From positions 94,957 through 158,956 of the forward strand of contig ONKA01000005.1 in assembly GCA_900318265.1 (NCBI GenBank): DNA of 64,000 bases. The letters are read 5' to 3'. Positions within the stretch are counted from its first letter, which is position 1, and each line of letters starts with the position of its first letter. The translations under genes and the position numbers were made by a program. Source of the stretch: an uncultured Bacteroidales bacterium (GTDB taxonomy: Bacteria > Bacteroidota > Bacteroidia > Bacteroidales > F082). Below, in pieces: positions 26,504 through 34,129 of this stretch. The notes under the pieces were generated by a model. That model was not told the origin of the DNA. It did not search any database and saw only the letters and a program-made list of their open reading frames with translations.

Positions 26504-27010
26504 TCAGTTTGTCTTGTATTTATACTGCACCTCTTTCAGTTCGGCGTTGGCCTTTGTAATCTTATTCTTCAGATTATCCTTGTAATTCGCCACTTTGGCA
26601 GCGATTTGTGCGTCGCCTAAAGCCAGCATTTCTGCAGCAAGGATAGCGGCATTGAGGGCGCCATTCACACCTACCGTGGCCACAGGGATGCCAGGAGGCA
26701 TCTGGATGATGGACAGCATGGCATCGAGACCATCGAGCATACCTTTCACAGGCACGCCGATGACGGGCAGAGTGGTATTGGCTGCAATCACACCAGGCAA
26801 AGCGGCGGCCATGCCAGCGGCGGCAATGATGACTTTGATGCCACGGCCTTGGGCTTCGCGGGCAAAGGTTTCAACCTCTTGCGGGGTGCGGTGCGCGCTG
26901 AGGGCGTTCATCTCAAAGGGGATTTCCATTTCGTCGAAGAACTGAGCGGCTTTTTCGAGAACGGGAAGGTCAGAAGTGCTTCCCATGATGATGCTTACTA
27001 TTGGAGTCAT
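26504..27010 (-). CDS. purE: N5-carboxyaminoimidazole ribonucleotide mutase
   Basis: The 168-residue class I PurE converts N5-CAIR to CAIR in de novo purine synthesis. The phosphate-binding GSTSDLPVLEKA (about 9-20), SAHRTP (39-44) with the catalytic histidine, and the AAAGMAAALPGVIAANT segment are all present and intact. Length is normal for the octameric family. No purK lies next to it. Confidence 0.94.
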   Translation of the reverse strand: MTPIVSIIMGSTSDLPVLEKAAQFFDEMEIPFEMNALSAHRTPQEVETFAREAQGRGIKVIIAAAGMAAALPGVIAANTTLPVIGVPVKGMLDGLDAMLSIIQMPPGIPVATVGVNGALNAAILAAEMLALGDAQIAAKVANYKDNLKNKITKANAELKEVQYKYKTN

Positions 27011-27031
27011 TTCAGTTATTCATTTAAAGCA

Positions 27032-27094
27032 GGTTGCTGAGCCTGTCGAAGCACCGTCATTCTATTGGTCGGCCCTTCGACGGGCTCAGGGACC
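27032..27094. repeat. Inverted pair of CTTCGACRGGCTCAG-type repeats
   Basis: GGTTGCTGAGCCTGTCGAAG (27032-27051) faces CTTCGACGGGCTCAGGGACC (27075-27094), with three mismatches over 20 bases. It lies between the divergent purE and hpt genes. Confidence 0.82.
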
Positions 27095-27155
27095 TTGGTT
27101 GGTGATGCAAAAATAGTTTTTTTTCAAATGCTGGTGACCCTATCGAAGCATTTTG

Positions 27156-27163
27156 TATATTTG
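27156..27163 (+). promoter_or_regulatory. -7 promoter element for hpt
   Basis: TATATTTG lies 43 bases before the ATG at 27207 and overlaps a possible upstream TTG start at 27153, which it argues against. Confidence 0.72.
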
Positions 27164-27206
27164 TATCGCCTTAACAAAAGGACAAACCAACCTCAATCCT
27201 TTGAAA

Positions 27207-27743
27207 ATGAAAACAGTAAAAGTTTTAGACAAGGAATTTGGGCTCTACATCCCCCAAGAAAAAATCGAAGCCAGCATCCAGAATGTAGCTGACCAAATCA
27301 ACCAGGACATGGACGGCATGAACCCGCTGTTTCTGGTCATCCTCAACGGTGCCTTCATGTTTGCCTCCGAGCTGTTCAAGCGACTGACGATTCCCTGTGA
27401 GATCTCGTTCGTCAAGCTATCGTCATATGCCGGCACGGAGACCACCAACGTCGTCCGCGAGCTCATCGGTCTGGACCATCCCTTGAACGGCCGCCATGTG
27501 GTCATCGTGGAAGACATCGTCGACACTGGCCACACCTTGCGCTACACCACACAGAAACTCCGCGACTTGAAGGCCTCCGACGTGCGCATTGCCACGCTGT
27601 TCTTCAAGCCGAACAATTTCCAATACACCTACCCTATCGACTACAAAGGCATGGACATCGGCAACGAGTTCATCGTGGGCTACGGATTGGATTATGACCA
27701 ACAAGGAAGAAACCTACCAGATATTTATAAAATCATAGAATAA
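27207..27743 (+). CDS. hpt: Hypoxanthine phosphoribosyltransferase
   Basis: This 178-residue purine salvage enzyme joins hypoxanthine (and guanine) to PRPP. The PRPP-binding motif VVIVEDIVDTGHTL sits at about 98-111, and the flexible loop region with KLSSYAGTET precedes it. The C-terminal segment FIVGYGLDYDQQGRNLPDIY is typical of the family. The start at 27207 (MKTVKVLDKEF) is set by the promoter box. adk follows after the hairpin at 27748-27850. Confidence 0.93.
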   Translation: MKTVKVLDKEFGLYIPQEKIEASIQNVADQINQDMDGMNPLFLVILNGAFMFASELFKRLTIPCEISFVKLSSYAGTETTNVVRELIGLDHPLNGRHVVIVEDIVDTGHTLRYTTQKLRDLKASDVRIATLFFKPNNFQYTYPIDYKGMDIGNEFIVGYGLDYDQQGRNLPDIYKIIE

Positions 27744-27747
27744 GCGG

Positions 27748-27850
27748 CCTCTGGCTACTGGCCTCTGGCTATTGGCAGCGAAACAAAGAAGTTGTAATTT
27801 CACAGCTCTGATAAAGCTGCCAACAGCCAACAGCCAATAGCTAATAGCCA
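27748..27850. repeat. Imperfect inverted repeat of TGGC-rich units
   Basis: The left part GGCTACTGGCCTCTGGCTATTGGCAGC pairs roughly with the right part GCTGCCAACAGCCAACAGCC ... AATAGCC. The core TTGGCAGC / GCTGCCAA is exact. It fills the hpt-adk gap. Confidence 0.65.
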
Positions 27851-27869
27851 AACAAACAAAAACAACCCT

Positions 27870-28439
27870 ATGCTAAACATAGTACTTTTCGGCCCTCCCG
27901 GGGCAGGCAAAGGAACGCAGTCACAGTTCCTGCGCGAGAAATATAACCTGACCTATATCTCCACCGGCGAAATCCTGCGCGAGGAAATCGCCGCCGAAAG
28001 CGAACTTGGCCTTCAAGTCAAGGAAATCATCAGCCAAGGCAACCTCGTCTCCGACGAAATCGTGGCCCAAATCATCGAGAAGAAACTCTCCGAGAACATG
28101 GACTCGGCGGGCTTCCTCTTCGACGGCTATCCGCGCACGGTGCGCCAAGCCGAGATCCTGGACGAGATGATGGAGAAGTTCGAGATGTCGCTGACAGGCG
28201 TGTTGAGCCTTGAAGTGCCCGAAGAACTCCTCATCGAGCGTATGCTTGAACGTGGCAAGACCAGCGGTCGCGCCGACGACAACCTTGACTCCATCAAGCA
28301 CCGCTTTGTGGAATATGAGGCCAAGACGCGCCCCGTGCTCGATTTCTACCAAGGCAAGGACAACCTGCACGCGGTGAACGGCGTGGGCGAGATCCCGCAA
28401 ATCTTCGAGAACCTCTGCTCCGTCATTGACACTTTGTAG
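27870..28439 (+). CDS. adk: Adenylate kinase
   Basis: This 189-residue enzyme interconverts ATP + AMP and 2 ADP. The P-loop GPPGAGKGT spans 8-16 and the AMP-site STGEILREEI follows. FDGYPRTVRQAE and RMLERGKTSGRADD are in place. It is the short form lacking the long zinc-binding LID, normal for Bacteroidetes. A cloverleaf-type repeat element begins 6 bases after the stop. Confidence 0.95.
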   Translation: MLNIVLFGPPGAGKGTQSQFLREKYNLTYISTGEILREEIAAESELGLQVKEIISQGNLVSDEIVAQIIEKKLSENMDSAGFLFDGYPRTVRQAEILDEMMEKFEMSLTGVLSLEVPEELLIERMLERGKTSGRADDNLDSIKHRFVEYEAKTRPVLDFYQGKDNLHAVNGVGEIPQIFENLCSVIDTL

Positions 28440-28444
28440 GATTA

Positions 28445-28588
28445 TCACAAAACCCACAAAACAATCAAAACTTCTTTGTAGTAGAGGGAAAGCGGCCAAC
28501 TGGCCCGCTTTCCGGCGGCGACACAGTTGTGCGCCGCCCTCCTCTTTGACAAAAAAAAACGGTTTTGTGGGTTTTGTATGTTTTGTGA
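28445..28588. repeat. MITE-like element with 3 x 9-bp terminal repeats and two internal hairpins, copy 1
   Basis: The left end is TCACAAAAC-CCACAAAAC-AATCAAAAC (28445-28471). The right end is GTTTTGTGG-GTTTTGTAT-GTTTTGTGA (28562-28588). Inside are two hairpins: GGAAAGCGG / CCGCTTTCC (28487-28495 with 28505-28513) and GGCGGCG / CGCCGCC (28514-28520 with 28532-28538). A short junction stem AGAG / CTCT encloses them. The fold is a cloverleaf. Copy 2 is at 40213-40348. Confidence 0.85.
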
Positions 28589-28597
28589 GAAAAAAAA

Positions 28598-29260
28598 TCA
28601 GTGTTCCCAGCGGATATCGTGCTTGAGGATAGTTGGCGGGTTGCCGCCAATGACTTGATGCTCGCCGCTGAAAGATGAGGTCAGCAGCGTGCCTGCTGCC
28701 ACAACCGTGTTGTCGGGCACCACGGCACCTTTCAGCAACACACACTTGCATCCAATCCAGACATGGTCGCCAACCTGAATGGCCTTGTCGGGATTGATGC
28801 GTTCGTTTTCCATATTATATAGGGGATGCTCGTCGGTGTCCATCACGAGGATGTCCCAACTCAATAGGCAGTCGCGCCCGAAACGGATCTCCTTGGCGCA
28901 TACGATGGTGCTTTCGGCAGTCATGTTGAAGCCATCGCCAAAACACAAATTTCCGCGAACCGAAAGCTTCGAGCCATGCCCAATGCTCGCCTTGCCGCCA
29001 AAGCTGACCGTGCCGCTCACCTGCCAGATGCCACGGGAACGCTTGCGGTCGTAATGGCCCACATCGCCGAAGCCGATTTTTATCATTGCCCTTTCCACCT
29101 TTTCGGGAAGCTCCACCTTACCGTGCAGTTCGCGCAGGTAGGTGCGGTGCGACACCACGACAGGCAGCTTCAAGGCCGTCTTCAGCGGAAAATAATGAAG
29201 ATTAAAGCGCAGCGTCTTCGGAATCGAGCAGAGGATATTGAAGAAATCAAAAGCGGTCAT
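28598..29260 (-). CDS. Left-handed beta-helix (hexapeptide repeat) acyltransferase
   Basis: The 220-residue protein has a C-terminal left-handed beta-helix with hexapeptide-like repeats (IRFGRDCLLSWDILVMDTDEH, IQVGDHVWIGCKCVLLKG, VPDNTVVAAGTLL), as in the CysE/Maa/WbbJ group of O-acetyltransferases. The N-terminal 90 residues are helical and poorly conserved. It is likely cytosolic, acetylating a sugar or polysaccharide precursor; the substrate is unknown. The start at 29260 (MTAFDFFN) is chosen because the -7 box at 29280-29287 excludes the upstream in-frame ATG at 29299. Confidence 0.83.
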   Translation of the reverse strand: MTAFDFFNILCSIPKTLRFNLHYFPLKTALKLPVVVSHRTYLRELHGKVELPEKVERAMIKIGFGDVGHYDRKRSRGIWQVSGTVSFGGKASIGHGSKLSVRGNLCFGDGFNMTAESTIVCAKEIRFGRDCLLSWDILVMDTDEHPLYNMENERINPDKAIQVGDHVWIGCKCVLLKGAVVPDNTVVAAGTLLTSSFSGEHQVIGGNPPTILKHDIRWEH

Positions 29261-29279
29261 AGTGGTCTGATTTATGGCG

Positions 29280-29287
29280 CAAAGATA
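29280..29287 (-). promoter_or_regulatory. -7 promoter element for the acyltransferase
   Basis: TATCTTTG on the minus strand, followed by CGCC, lies 19 bases before the ATG at 29260. Confidence 0.78.
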
Positions 29288-29319
29288 ATCATTTCGCATT
29301 CAACCGACCGAATTTTGAC

Positions 29320-29327
29320 TAATTTTG
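29320..29327 (+). promoter_or_regulatory. -7 promoter element for the TPR lipoprotein (nearly leaderless)
   Basis: TAATTTTG followed by CGGCG ends only 5 bases before the ATG at 29333, so the transcript would have almost no leader. Confidence 0.68.
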
Positions 29328-29332
29328 CGGCG

Positions 29333-31168
29333 ATGAAACTGAACAGGATATTAATAGGATGGTTTGTTTTGTTGGCCTTGGCCTCATGCCATGACCCTGT
29401 AGAGACGCGGCGCGCCACGTCTCTACAACCCGAGGTATCGCCCGAATTGTTGTATATCGACAGCCTAATGTGGTATCATCCAGACAGTGCCTTGATGCAC
29501 CTGATTTATTATTTCAAACCCGATAGCGCGACCATCACCCTCTCCACAAGAACGGAATGCAACCAACGATATGCACACTTGCTACTGTCGGAATTGCTGT
29601 TTAAAAATGGTTATCCACAAACCAACCGAGAAAATCTATTGTGGTCAGTAGATTATTTTGATTCGTTAACAATGGTGAAAATACACGGGACGGACACACG
29701 CGGTGTGTCCCTACAGACCGCATCGGATTGTAGGAACGCATCAAATGCGTCCGCCCAAAACATGTCCCCAAATAATGTATTTTTGTCCGCCCGCGCCCAT
29801 TATATGAATGGCGTTGGCTATCTGGAACACGACAGCATCATCGAGGCCTACAACGAATACATCCGCGCCTTGGAAATCATGGAAACGCATTTCCCAATTG
29901 TAGAGACGTTGCGTGCAACGTCTCAAAACACGACATCAAAAAAGACGTTGCACGCAACGTCTCTACACATCATACCCCACCTTCCTCGTTTCATGATGCT
30001 GATCCATTGCCGTCTCGGCGGCCTGTTTTCCGACCAATACATGCAGGAACCTGCCCTCTATTGTTTCAAAAAAGCACTCGTTTTCAACAGATTGGAACCT
30101 ATTTTCCTAGACGATTATCCCAAATCGTTGTATTACATTGGGTTGCAATACGACAAACTACAGCAATGGGACAGTGCGCAAAACTATTACGATGAAGCAC
30201 TTCGCCTGCTACCCGACACAAGCAACTGGCTTTTCAAATGTCTGATGGCAAACAAGGCCAACCTCAATTATGCTTCAAGTGAGGACGTTGAACCCGCCGT
30301 GAGCAACTTGAAACGCATTGCGGCGAAAGCCGATTCCTACGAAAAGCCATGGCATTTCTTCCTCATTGGGCAGATTTATTACAACGAAAAACAATATGAC
30401 TCAGCCTTGGTTTATCTGGAACCAACCTTTGAACAAAGCAAGAACATTGAAACCAAAGCCCTGGTAGCCAAGTTCTTGCACGACATTTACCAAAGTCGAG
30501 GCGACACATTGGAGGCCTCGCAATATGCGGTCTATCATGCGGAACACACGGAACAAGAAAGGGTGAAAATGGCGCGGGTTTCATACCTCAACGAACTGTT
30601 TCAGAAACATTTGCAAAAAGAACAAGAAGCCAAATTGCTCATTGAGAAGAAAAAGAAAATCAGAACATGGCTCATTGTGGGATTGCCTTTGGCTGTGATA
30701 GTATCGGTTTCTGTGGTGGTCGTAGTTCGGCGAAGAAACCGAAAACGTTTGGCAGCGCAAGAAGCCTACGCCAAACGCCAGTTGAATGAAGTCCAACAAC
30801 GCCACGACGAGGCAGAACGTGAGTTGCAAGCCAAGATGGAACAAGCCGCACAACACACGCGGGAAGTACTGCAACAGCGCGCCATGACGATTTACCAATC
30901 GGGCAGCGAGAACCGCTTGAAACAGATTTTGGCGGAATTTGAGGCCGTCTATCCGAAAGCCATGCCCGAATTGATCTCCACACATCCCGAATTGAGCGAA
31001 ACAGAATGTCATATCGCCATACTCAATTTCCTTCGTTTCCGAGCAAAGGAAGAGGCCGAACTGATGGGCTTCACCGAATACACGGCCCTGAAATACCGCT
31101 CCAACCTGAAAAAAAAGGCTGGTTCCGACCCGATTTCAACCTTGTTTAAGCTGGAAAAATCTGAATAG
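29333..31168 (+). CDS. TPR lipoprotein with transmembrane helix, coiled coil and C-terminal HTH-like domain
   Basis: The 611-residue protein has a lipoprotein signal ending LALASC (Cys19) and TPR-like helices over about 35-430 (ALYCFKKAL, AQNYYDEAL, ALVYLEP). A transmembrane helix follows at about 443-465 (WLIVGLPLAVIVSVSVVVVV, then RRRNRKR), then a coiled coil (470-530). The end is a LuxR/GerE-like helical domain (about 555-600; LSETECHIAILNFLRF, then AELMGFTEYTALKYRSNLKKK). The order suggests an extracytoplasmic sensor with a cytosolic DNA- or protein-binding tail, which is inference. Five palindromic repeats are embedded in frame (residues about 22-32, 119-128, 134-140 and 190-212). An in-frame ATG much further upstream is excluded by the promoter. 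Confidence 0.78.
   Translation: MKLNRILIGWFVLLALASCHDPVETRRATSLQPEVSPELLYIDSLMWYHPDSALMHLIYYFKPDSATITLSTRTECNQRYAHLLLSELLFKNGYPQTNRENLLWSVDYFDSLTMVKIHGTDTRGVSLQTASDCRNASNASAQNMSPNNVFLSARAHYMNGVGYLEHDSIIEAYNEYIRALEIMETHFPIVETLRATSQNTTSKKTLHATSLHIIPHLPRFMMLIHCRLGGLFSDQYMQEPALYCFKKALVFNRLEPIFLDDYPKSLYYIGLQYDKLQQWDSAQNYYDEALRLLPDTSNWLFKCLMANKANLNYASSEDVEPAVSNLKRIAAKADSYEKPWHFFLIGQIYYNEKQYDSALVYLEPTFEQSKNIETKALVAKFLHDIYQSRGDTLEASQYAVYHAEHTEQERVKMARVSYLNELFQKHLQKEQEAKLLIEKKKKIRTWLIVGLPLAVIVSVSVVVVVRRRNRKRLAAQEAYAKRQLNEVQQRHDEAERELQAKMEQAAQHTREVLQQRAMTIYQSGSENRLKQILAEFEAVYPKAMPELISTHPELSETECHIAILNFLRFRAKEEAELMGFTEYTALKYRSNLKKKAGSDPISTLFKLEKSE
29398..29427. repeat. In-frame GTAGAGACG palindrome in the TPR lipoprotein
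   Basis: TGTAGAGACG ... CGTCTCTACA with centre GGCGCGCC and one mismatched pair. It is translated as V-E-T-R-R-A-T-S-L-Q just after the lipidated cysteine. Confidence 0.88.
29687..29752. repeat. Two further in-frame palindromes in the TPR lipoprotein
   Basis: GGACACAC-GCG-GTGTGTCC (29692-29710) and GGAACGCAT-CA-AATGCGTCC (29733-29752, one G-T-type mismatch) lie 22 bases apart. Both continue the open frame (DTRGVSLQ and RNASNAS). Confidence 0.78.
29900..29966. repeat. Head-to-head pair of GTAGAGACGTTGC palindromes in the TPR lipoprotein
   Basis: GTAGAGACGTTGC-GTGCAACGTCTC (29900-29924) and AGACGTTGC-ACGCAACGTCTCTAC (29943-29966) are each palindromic and also mutually inverted. They are translated as VETLRATSQ and KTLHATSLH. 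Confidence 0.9.
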
Positions 31169-31259
31169 ATTTTTCATTAAACACCTGATAATCAACATTA
31201 CTGTATTAGAAAAATCTGAATTGGGCTTTGAAATTTGGGTATTTGATGGTTTTTGGCTA

Positions 31260-31267
31260 TAATTTTG
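31260..31267 (+). promoter_or_regulatory. -7 promoter element TAATTTTG
   Basis: TAATTTTG followed by CAAAA lies 23 bases before the ATG at 31291 and rules out the in-frame ATG at 31228. Confidence 0.75.
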
Positions 31268-31290
31268 CAAAAACATCAAATCATAGCATC

Positions 31291-32550
31291 ATGAAAATGA
31301 ATAACGCCTTTACCTTGTTTGCGTTCCTACTGTTGGCAGCCAACATTTACGCCCAAGAGCGCCAAATTATCCAAGGTTACTGCAAGGACGAGAACGGCAA
31401 AGCCATTGAGAACGTGAGCGTGTATGTGCATGACTCGCTGCTTGTTTCAGTCACCGACGAGCAGGGGCGCTTCACTTACGGCTATGCCCAAACAGGCTTG
31501 AAACTCCGTTTTGCCCACATGGTCTTTGAGCCGACCTATTACACCATCAAAGACAAAGACATCAACGGCAAAAATTTGACGGTCAAGATGAAAACCAAAA
31601 GTCATGAGTTGCTTGAAGTGGAAGTGACAGCAAATGCTCCTCATATCGTTTTCGACAATCCCGTGATGACCGTCATTGACTACACGCTCCGAGAGGACGG
31701 CATTTATATGATTGTGTATCGGCGCAGACACTGCTCTTTGCTCCACCTCTCCTTTGACATGGACACACTGCATGAGATGCCGATTCCATCGCGATACAAG
31801 TATCTTACAAAAGATGCTTTCGGCGACATCTATGCCATCAACGACTACCAAGCCAGTCAAGTCGGATTCATTGAGTACGGAAACGGAAAGAAAGGTCAGA
31901 TGAATTTCTATCATTCCATGCCGCGGAAGACCTTCTACGACAAGTTCTCCACCATCGTGGCGGCATCCGACAGTGTTTTCATCACGGGACGTTACTTCTA
32001 TTACAACAAGGAAATGGGTTACTATAGAAACTGGTTGGGCAGCGATAAGGAGCAGGAATTACTCCATTACATCGTGGATGAGGAAGGCCGTGACGACATA
32101 TCGCTGATGATACGAACAAAAAGAGGCATTGATTACTGGGCCACAGGCCGCATCTACAATCCGATTTACGCCATCGACAACAAGTTCTATCTCTTTGCCT
32201 ACACTGACCATGAGACGATCGTCTTCGATGCCATGGGCAACGAACTGGAGCGCTACCCCCTGACCTTCCACGAATATCGTAAATGGAACGGCAAAATGGA
32301 ACCCGACCGACGCTGGAAACAAAAAATGATGTACGACATGGCGCGAAAGGAGTTTTACACTTTTTTCGTAAATGACGGCATCTACACTTTGAAGCGCATT
32401 GACCTGAAGACAGGCACTGCCACTGCCGTAATGGATCTCAGCGGCTATCCCTTTGCACAAAACATGAGAATTCATGACGGCGTGCTGTATTTCATTTATC
32501 CGACGGGGTTTAACAAGCGGAAGGCGTTGTATCAAGTGAGGATTGAATAA
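31291..32550 (+). CDS. Secreted protein with carboxypeptidase-regulatory-like domain and propeller-like body
   Basis: The 419-residue protein begins with a signal peptide (MKMNNAFTLFAFLLLAANIYAQ). A CarboxypepD_reg-like beta-sandwich follows (residues about 25-110; GYCKDENGKAIENVSVYVHD ... SVTDEQGRFTY). The remaining 300 residues consist of repeated beta segments (FGDIYAINDYQASQVGFIEYGNG, NKFYLFAYTDHETIVFDAMGNELERYP), probably a beta-propeller. It ends FNKRKALYQVRIE. A protein of the same layout is encoded at 35367. A second copy of its last 12 codons plus stop lies 1.5 kb downstream. No enzyme function is recognised. Confidence 0.77.
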   Translation: MKMNNAFTLFAFLLLAANIYAQERQIIQGYCKDENGKAIENVSVYVHDSLLVSVTDEQGRFTYGYAQTGLKLRFAHMVFEPTYYTIKDKDINGKNLTVKMKTKSHELLEVEVTANAPHIVFDNPVMTVIDYTLREDGIYMIVYRRRHCSLLHLSFDMDTLHEMPIPSRYKYLTKDAFGDIYAINDYQASQVGFIEYGNGKKGQMNFYHSMPRKTFYDKFSTIVAASDSVFITGRYFYYNKEMGYYRNWLGSDKEQELLHYIVDEEGRDDISLMIRTKRGIDYWATGRIYNPIYAIDNKFYLFAYTDHETIVFDAMGNELERYPLTFHEYRKWNGKMEPDRRWKQKMMYDMARKEFYTFFVNDGIYTLKRIDLKTGTATAVMDLSGYPFAQNMRIHDGVLYFIYPTGFNKRKALYQVRIE

Positions 32551-32557
32551 GAAGAAG

Positions 32558-33877
32558 CTATTCGTGAAGAAACCTCTCCAACCAGCAGGCCATCGGTGAC
32601 GGTATGCTGAGCATATTCCCGTTTCTTTGAAGATTGTTTGAGGAAAAGCGGACTCGGAATTTCGGATGGTATTTTTCGTTGTAAACAGTCAGGCTCTTGC
32701 CGCTCACATTTTCATCCGCCTTGACCTCAATCGGAACGATTTCCGCCCCATGTTGAATGACAAACTCAACCTCAGCCGTGTTGCCTGATGTCCAGTAATA
32801 AGGCACATCGGCATCGGGCTGCGCTATCAACGACTGAAGCACCACATTCTCGGCCAAGGCTCCTTTAAACTCTGTAAAGCCCGCATTGCCGTTCGTGATG
32901 ACCTCGGGAGCCACACGCGCCAACCGACGCAGCAAACCACAGTCGCAGGCATACACTTTGAAAGCATCGCGCTCCGCATAGCCGCTCAACGGGATGCCTG
33001 GTTTGGAAATGTTGAAAACCTGATGAATCATGCCTGCATCATTCAGCCATAGCAAAGCGTCCTCATAATCTTTTGAACGTGCACCTGTGCGTATTACCTT
33101 GTAGATGAATTTGCGGTTTTCCTTCGACAATTGTGCTGGCAATGAATGCCATACGGAGCGGATTCTCGGTATCTCCATCGGCTCGGCATATTTGGCGAAA
33201 TCCAGCTCGTACAGGTCCAAAATGCCTTGCAAAACTTCATCAACGGCGGCCATTCCCTTGTTTTCAAGCATAGCCACCACCGCCTCGGGCATACCACCAC
33301 AAACCTGATACCGCTTGTATTCAAGGAGCAGTTTATTCAACACTATGGTTGGGATATGTTCCGCTTTTTGGATGCCGTCGATGTATTCAAATGTCTTTGG
33401 GTCAGAGACTTGCAAAAACTCACGGAATGAAACAGGATACATCTTCACCATCTTAACCTTCCCCACAGGCACCGACATTCTCCGTTTTTTGACGGCCACG
33501 CCAAGCAGCGAACCGGCAGCCACGATATGATACTGCGGCGCGTCTTCATAGAAATATTTCAGGCTGTTCAGCGCCTCCTCACATTCCTGAATCTCATCAA
33601 AGATGATCAAAGTCTTTTCAGGAAGCAAAGGCACGTTGCTGTAGATGGACAGTTCCTTCAAAACCCTTTCAGGTTCTTTGCTGTTGGTGAAAGCGTCCTT
33701 GTATTCAGGATGCCTGTCGAAATCGAAAGTGACGCAATAATCGTAATGGTCCTTTCCGAACTGCTCCATAATCCATGTTTTTCCGATTTGCCTCGCTCCT
33801 TGCAGCAAAATCGGCTTCCTGTTTTCCGACCGTTTCCAGGTCGCAAAAATGGCTTCTATGTCTCTTCTTATCTGCAT
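32558..33877 (-). CDS. AAA ATPase with DUF4143 domain
   Basis: The 439-residue protein has an N-terminal AAA_14 domain with Walker A GARQIGKT (27-34) and Walker B LIIFDEIQE (D94, E95), then a winged-helix/DUF4143 C-terminal region (FTEFKGALAENVVLQSL, then EVEFVIQHGAEIVPIEVKA, which resembles the core of a restriction-endonuclease-like fold). Such ATPases are abundant and mobile in Bacteroidetes; their role is unsettled. It is antisense to its neighbours, starting 8 bases from the stop of the upstream gene, and lies between a gene end and a duplicate of that end (34001-34039). Confidence 0.88.
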   Translation of the reverse strand: MQIRRDIEAIFATWKRSENRKPILLQGARQIGKTWIMEQFGKDHYDYCVTFDFDRHPEYKDAFTNSKEPERVLKELSIYSNVPLLPEKTLIIFDEIQECEEALNSLKYFYEDAPQYHIVAAGSLLGVAVKKRRMSVPVGKVKMVKMYPVSFREFLQVSDPKTFEYIDGIQKAEHIPTIVLNKLLLEYKRYQVCGGMPEAVVAMLENKGMAAVDEVLQGILDLYELDFAKYAEPMEIPRIRSVWHSLPAQLSKENRKFIYKVIRTGARSKDYEDALLWLNDAGMIHQVFNISKPGIPLSGYAERDAFKVYACDCGLLRRLARVAPEVITNGNAGFTEFKGALAENVVLQSLIAQPDADVPYYWTSGNTAEVEFVIQHGAEIVPIEVKADENVSGKSLTVYNEKYHPKFRVRFSSNNLQRNGNMLSIPSPMACWLERFLHE

Positions 33878-33944
33878 AAATTACACTTTTTCGTATTGAT
33901 TTGTGTTATATGACTACACTTTTCCATAGGAAATAATGATTTTG

Positions 33945-33952
33945 CAAAAATA
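33945..33952 (-). promoter_or_regulatory. -7 promoter element for the AAA-DUF4143 gene
   Basis: TATTTTTG on the minus strand followed by CAAAA lies 67 bases before the ATG at 33877. Confidence 0.65.
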
Positions 33953-34000
33953 GGAAGATTTTCTTTTTCGGAGCATCTTCCCATGAAAATTTTCCAAAAC

Positions 34001-34039
34001 AACAAACGAAAGGCTTTATATCAAGTGAGGATTGAATAA
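34001..34039 (+). pseudogene. C-terminal remnant of a paralogue of the 31291 gene
   Basis: These 39 bases encode NKRKALYQVRIE plus TAA, identical in protein to the end of the gene at 31291-32550 (32512-32550). The DNA differs at five sites, all synonymous. The DNA further upstream is unrelated. It is best explained as the surviving 3' end of a tandem paralogue whose body was deleted or replaced. Confidence 0.75.
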
Positions 34040-34129
34040 AATTTTGATTGATATTATATCAAAATCGGTATGATTTTTGTAGTATTTAACTTATATTTTT
34101 CCTAGTTAAATCCTTAAAAATCATATTCT

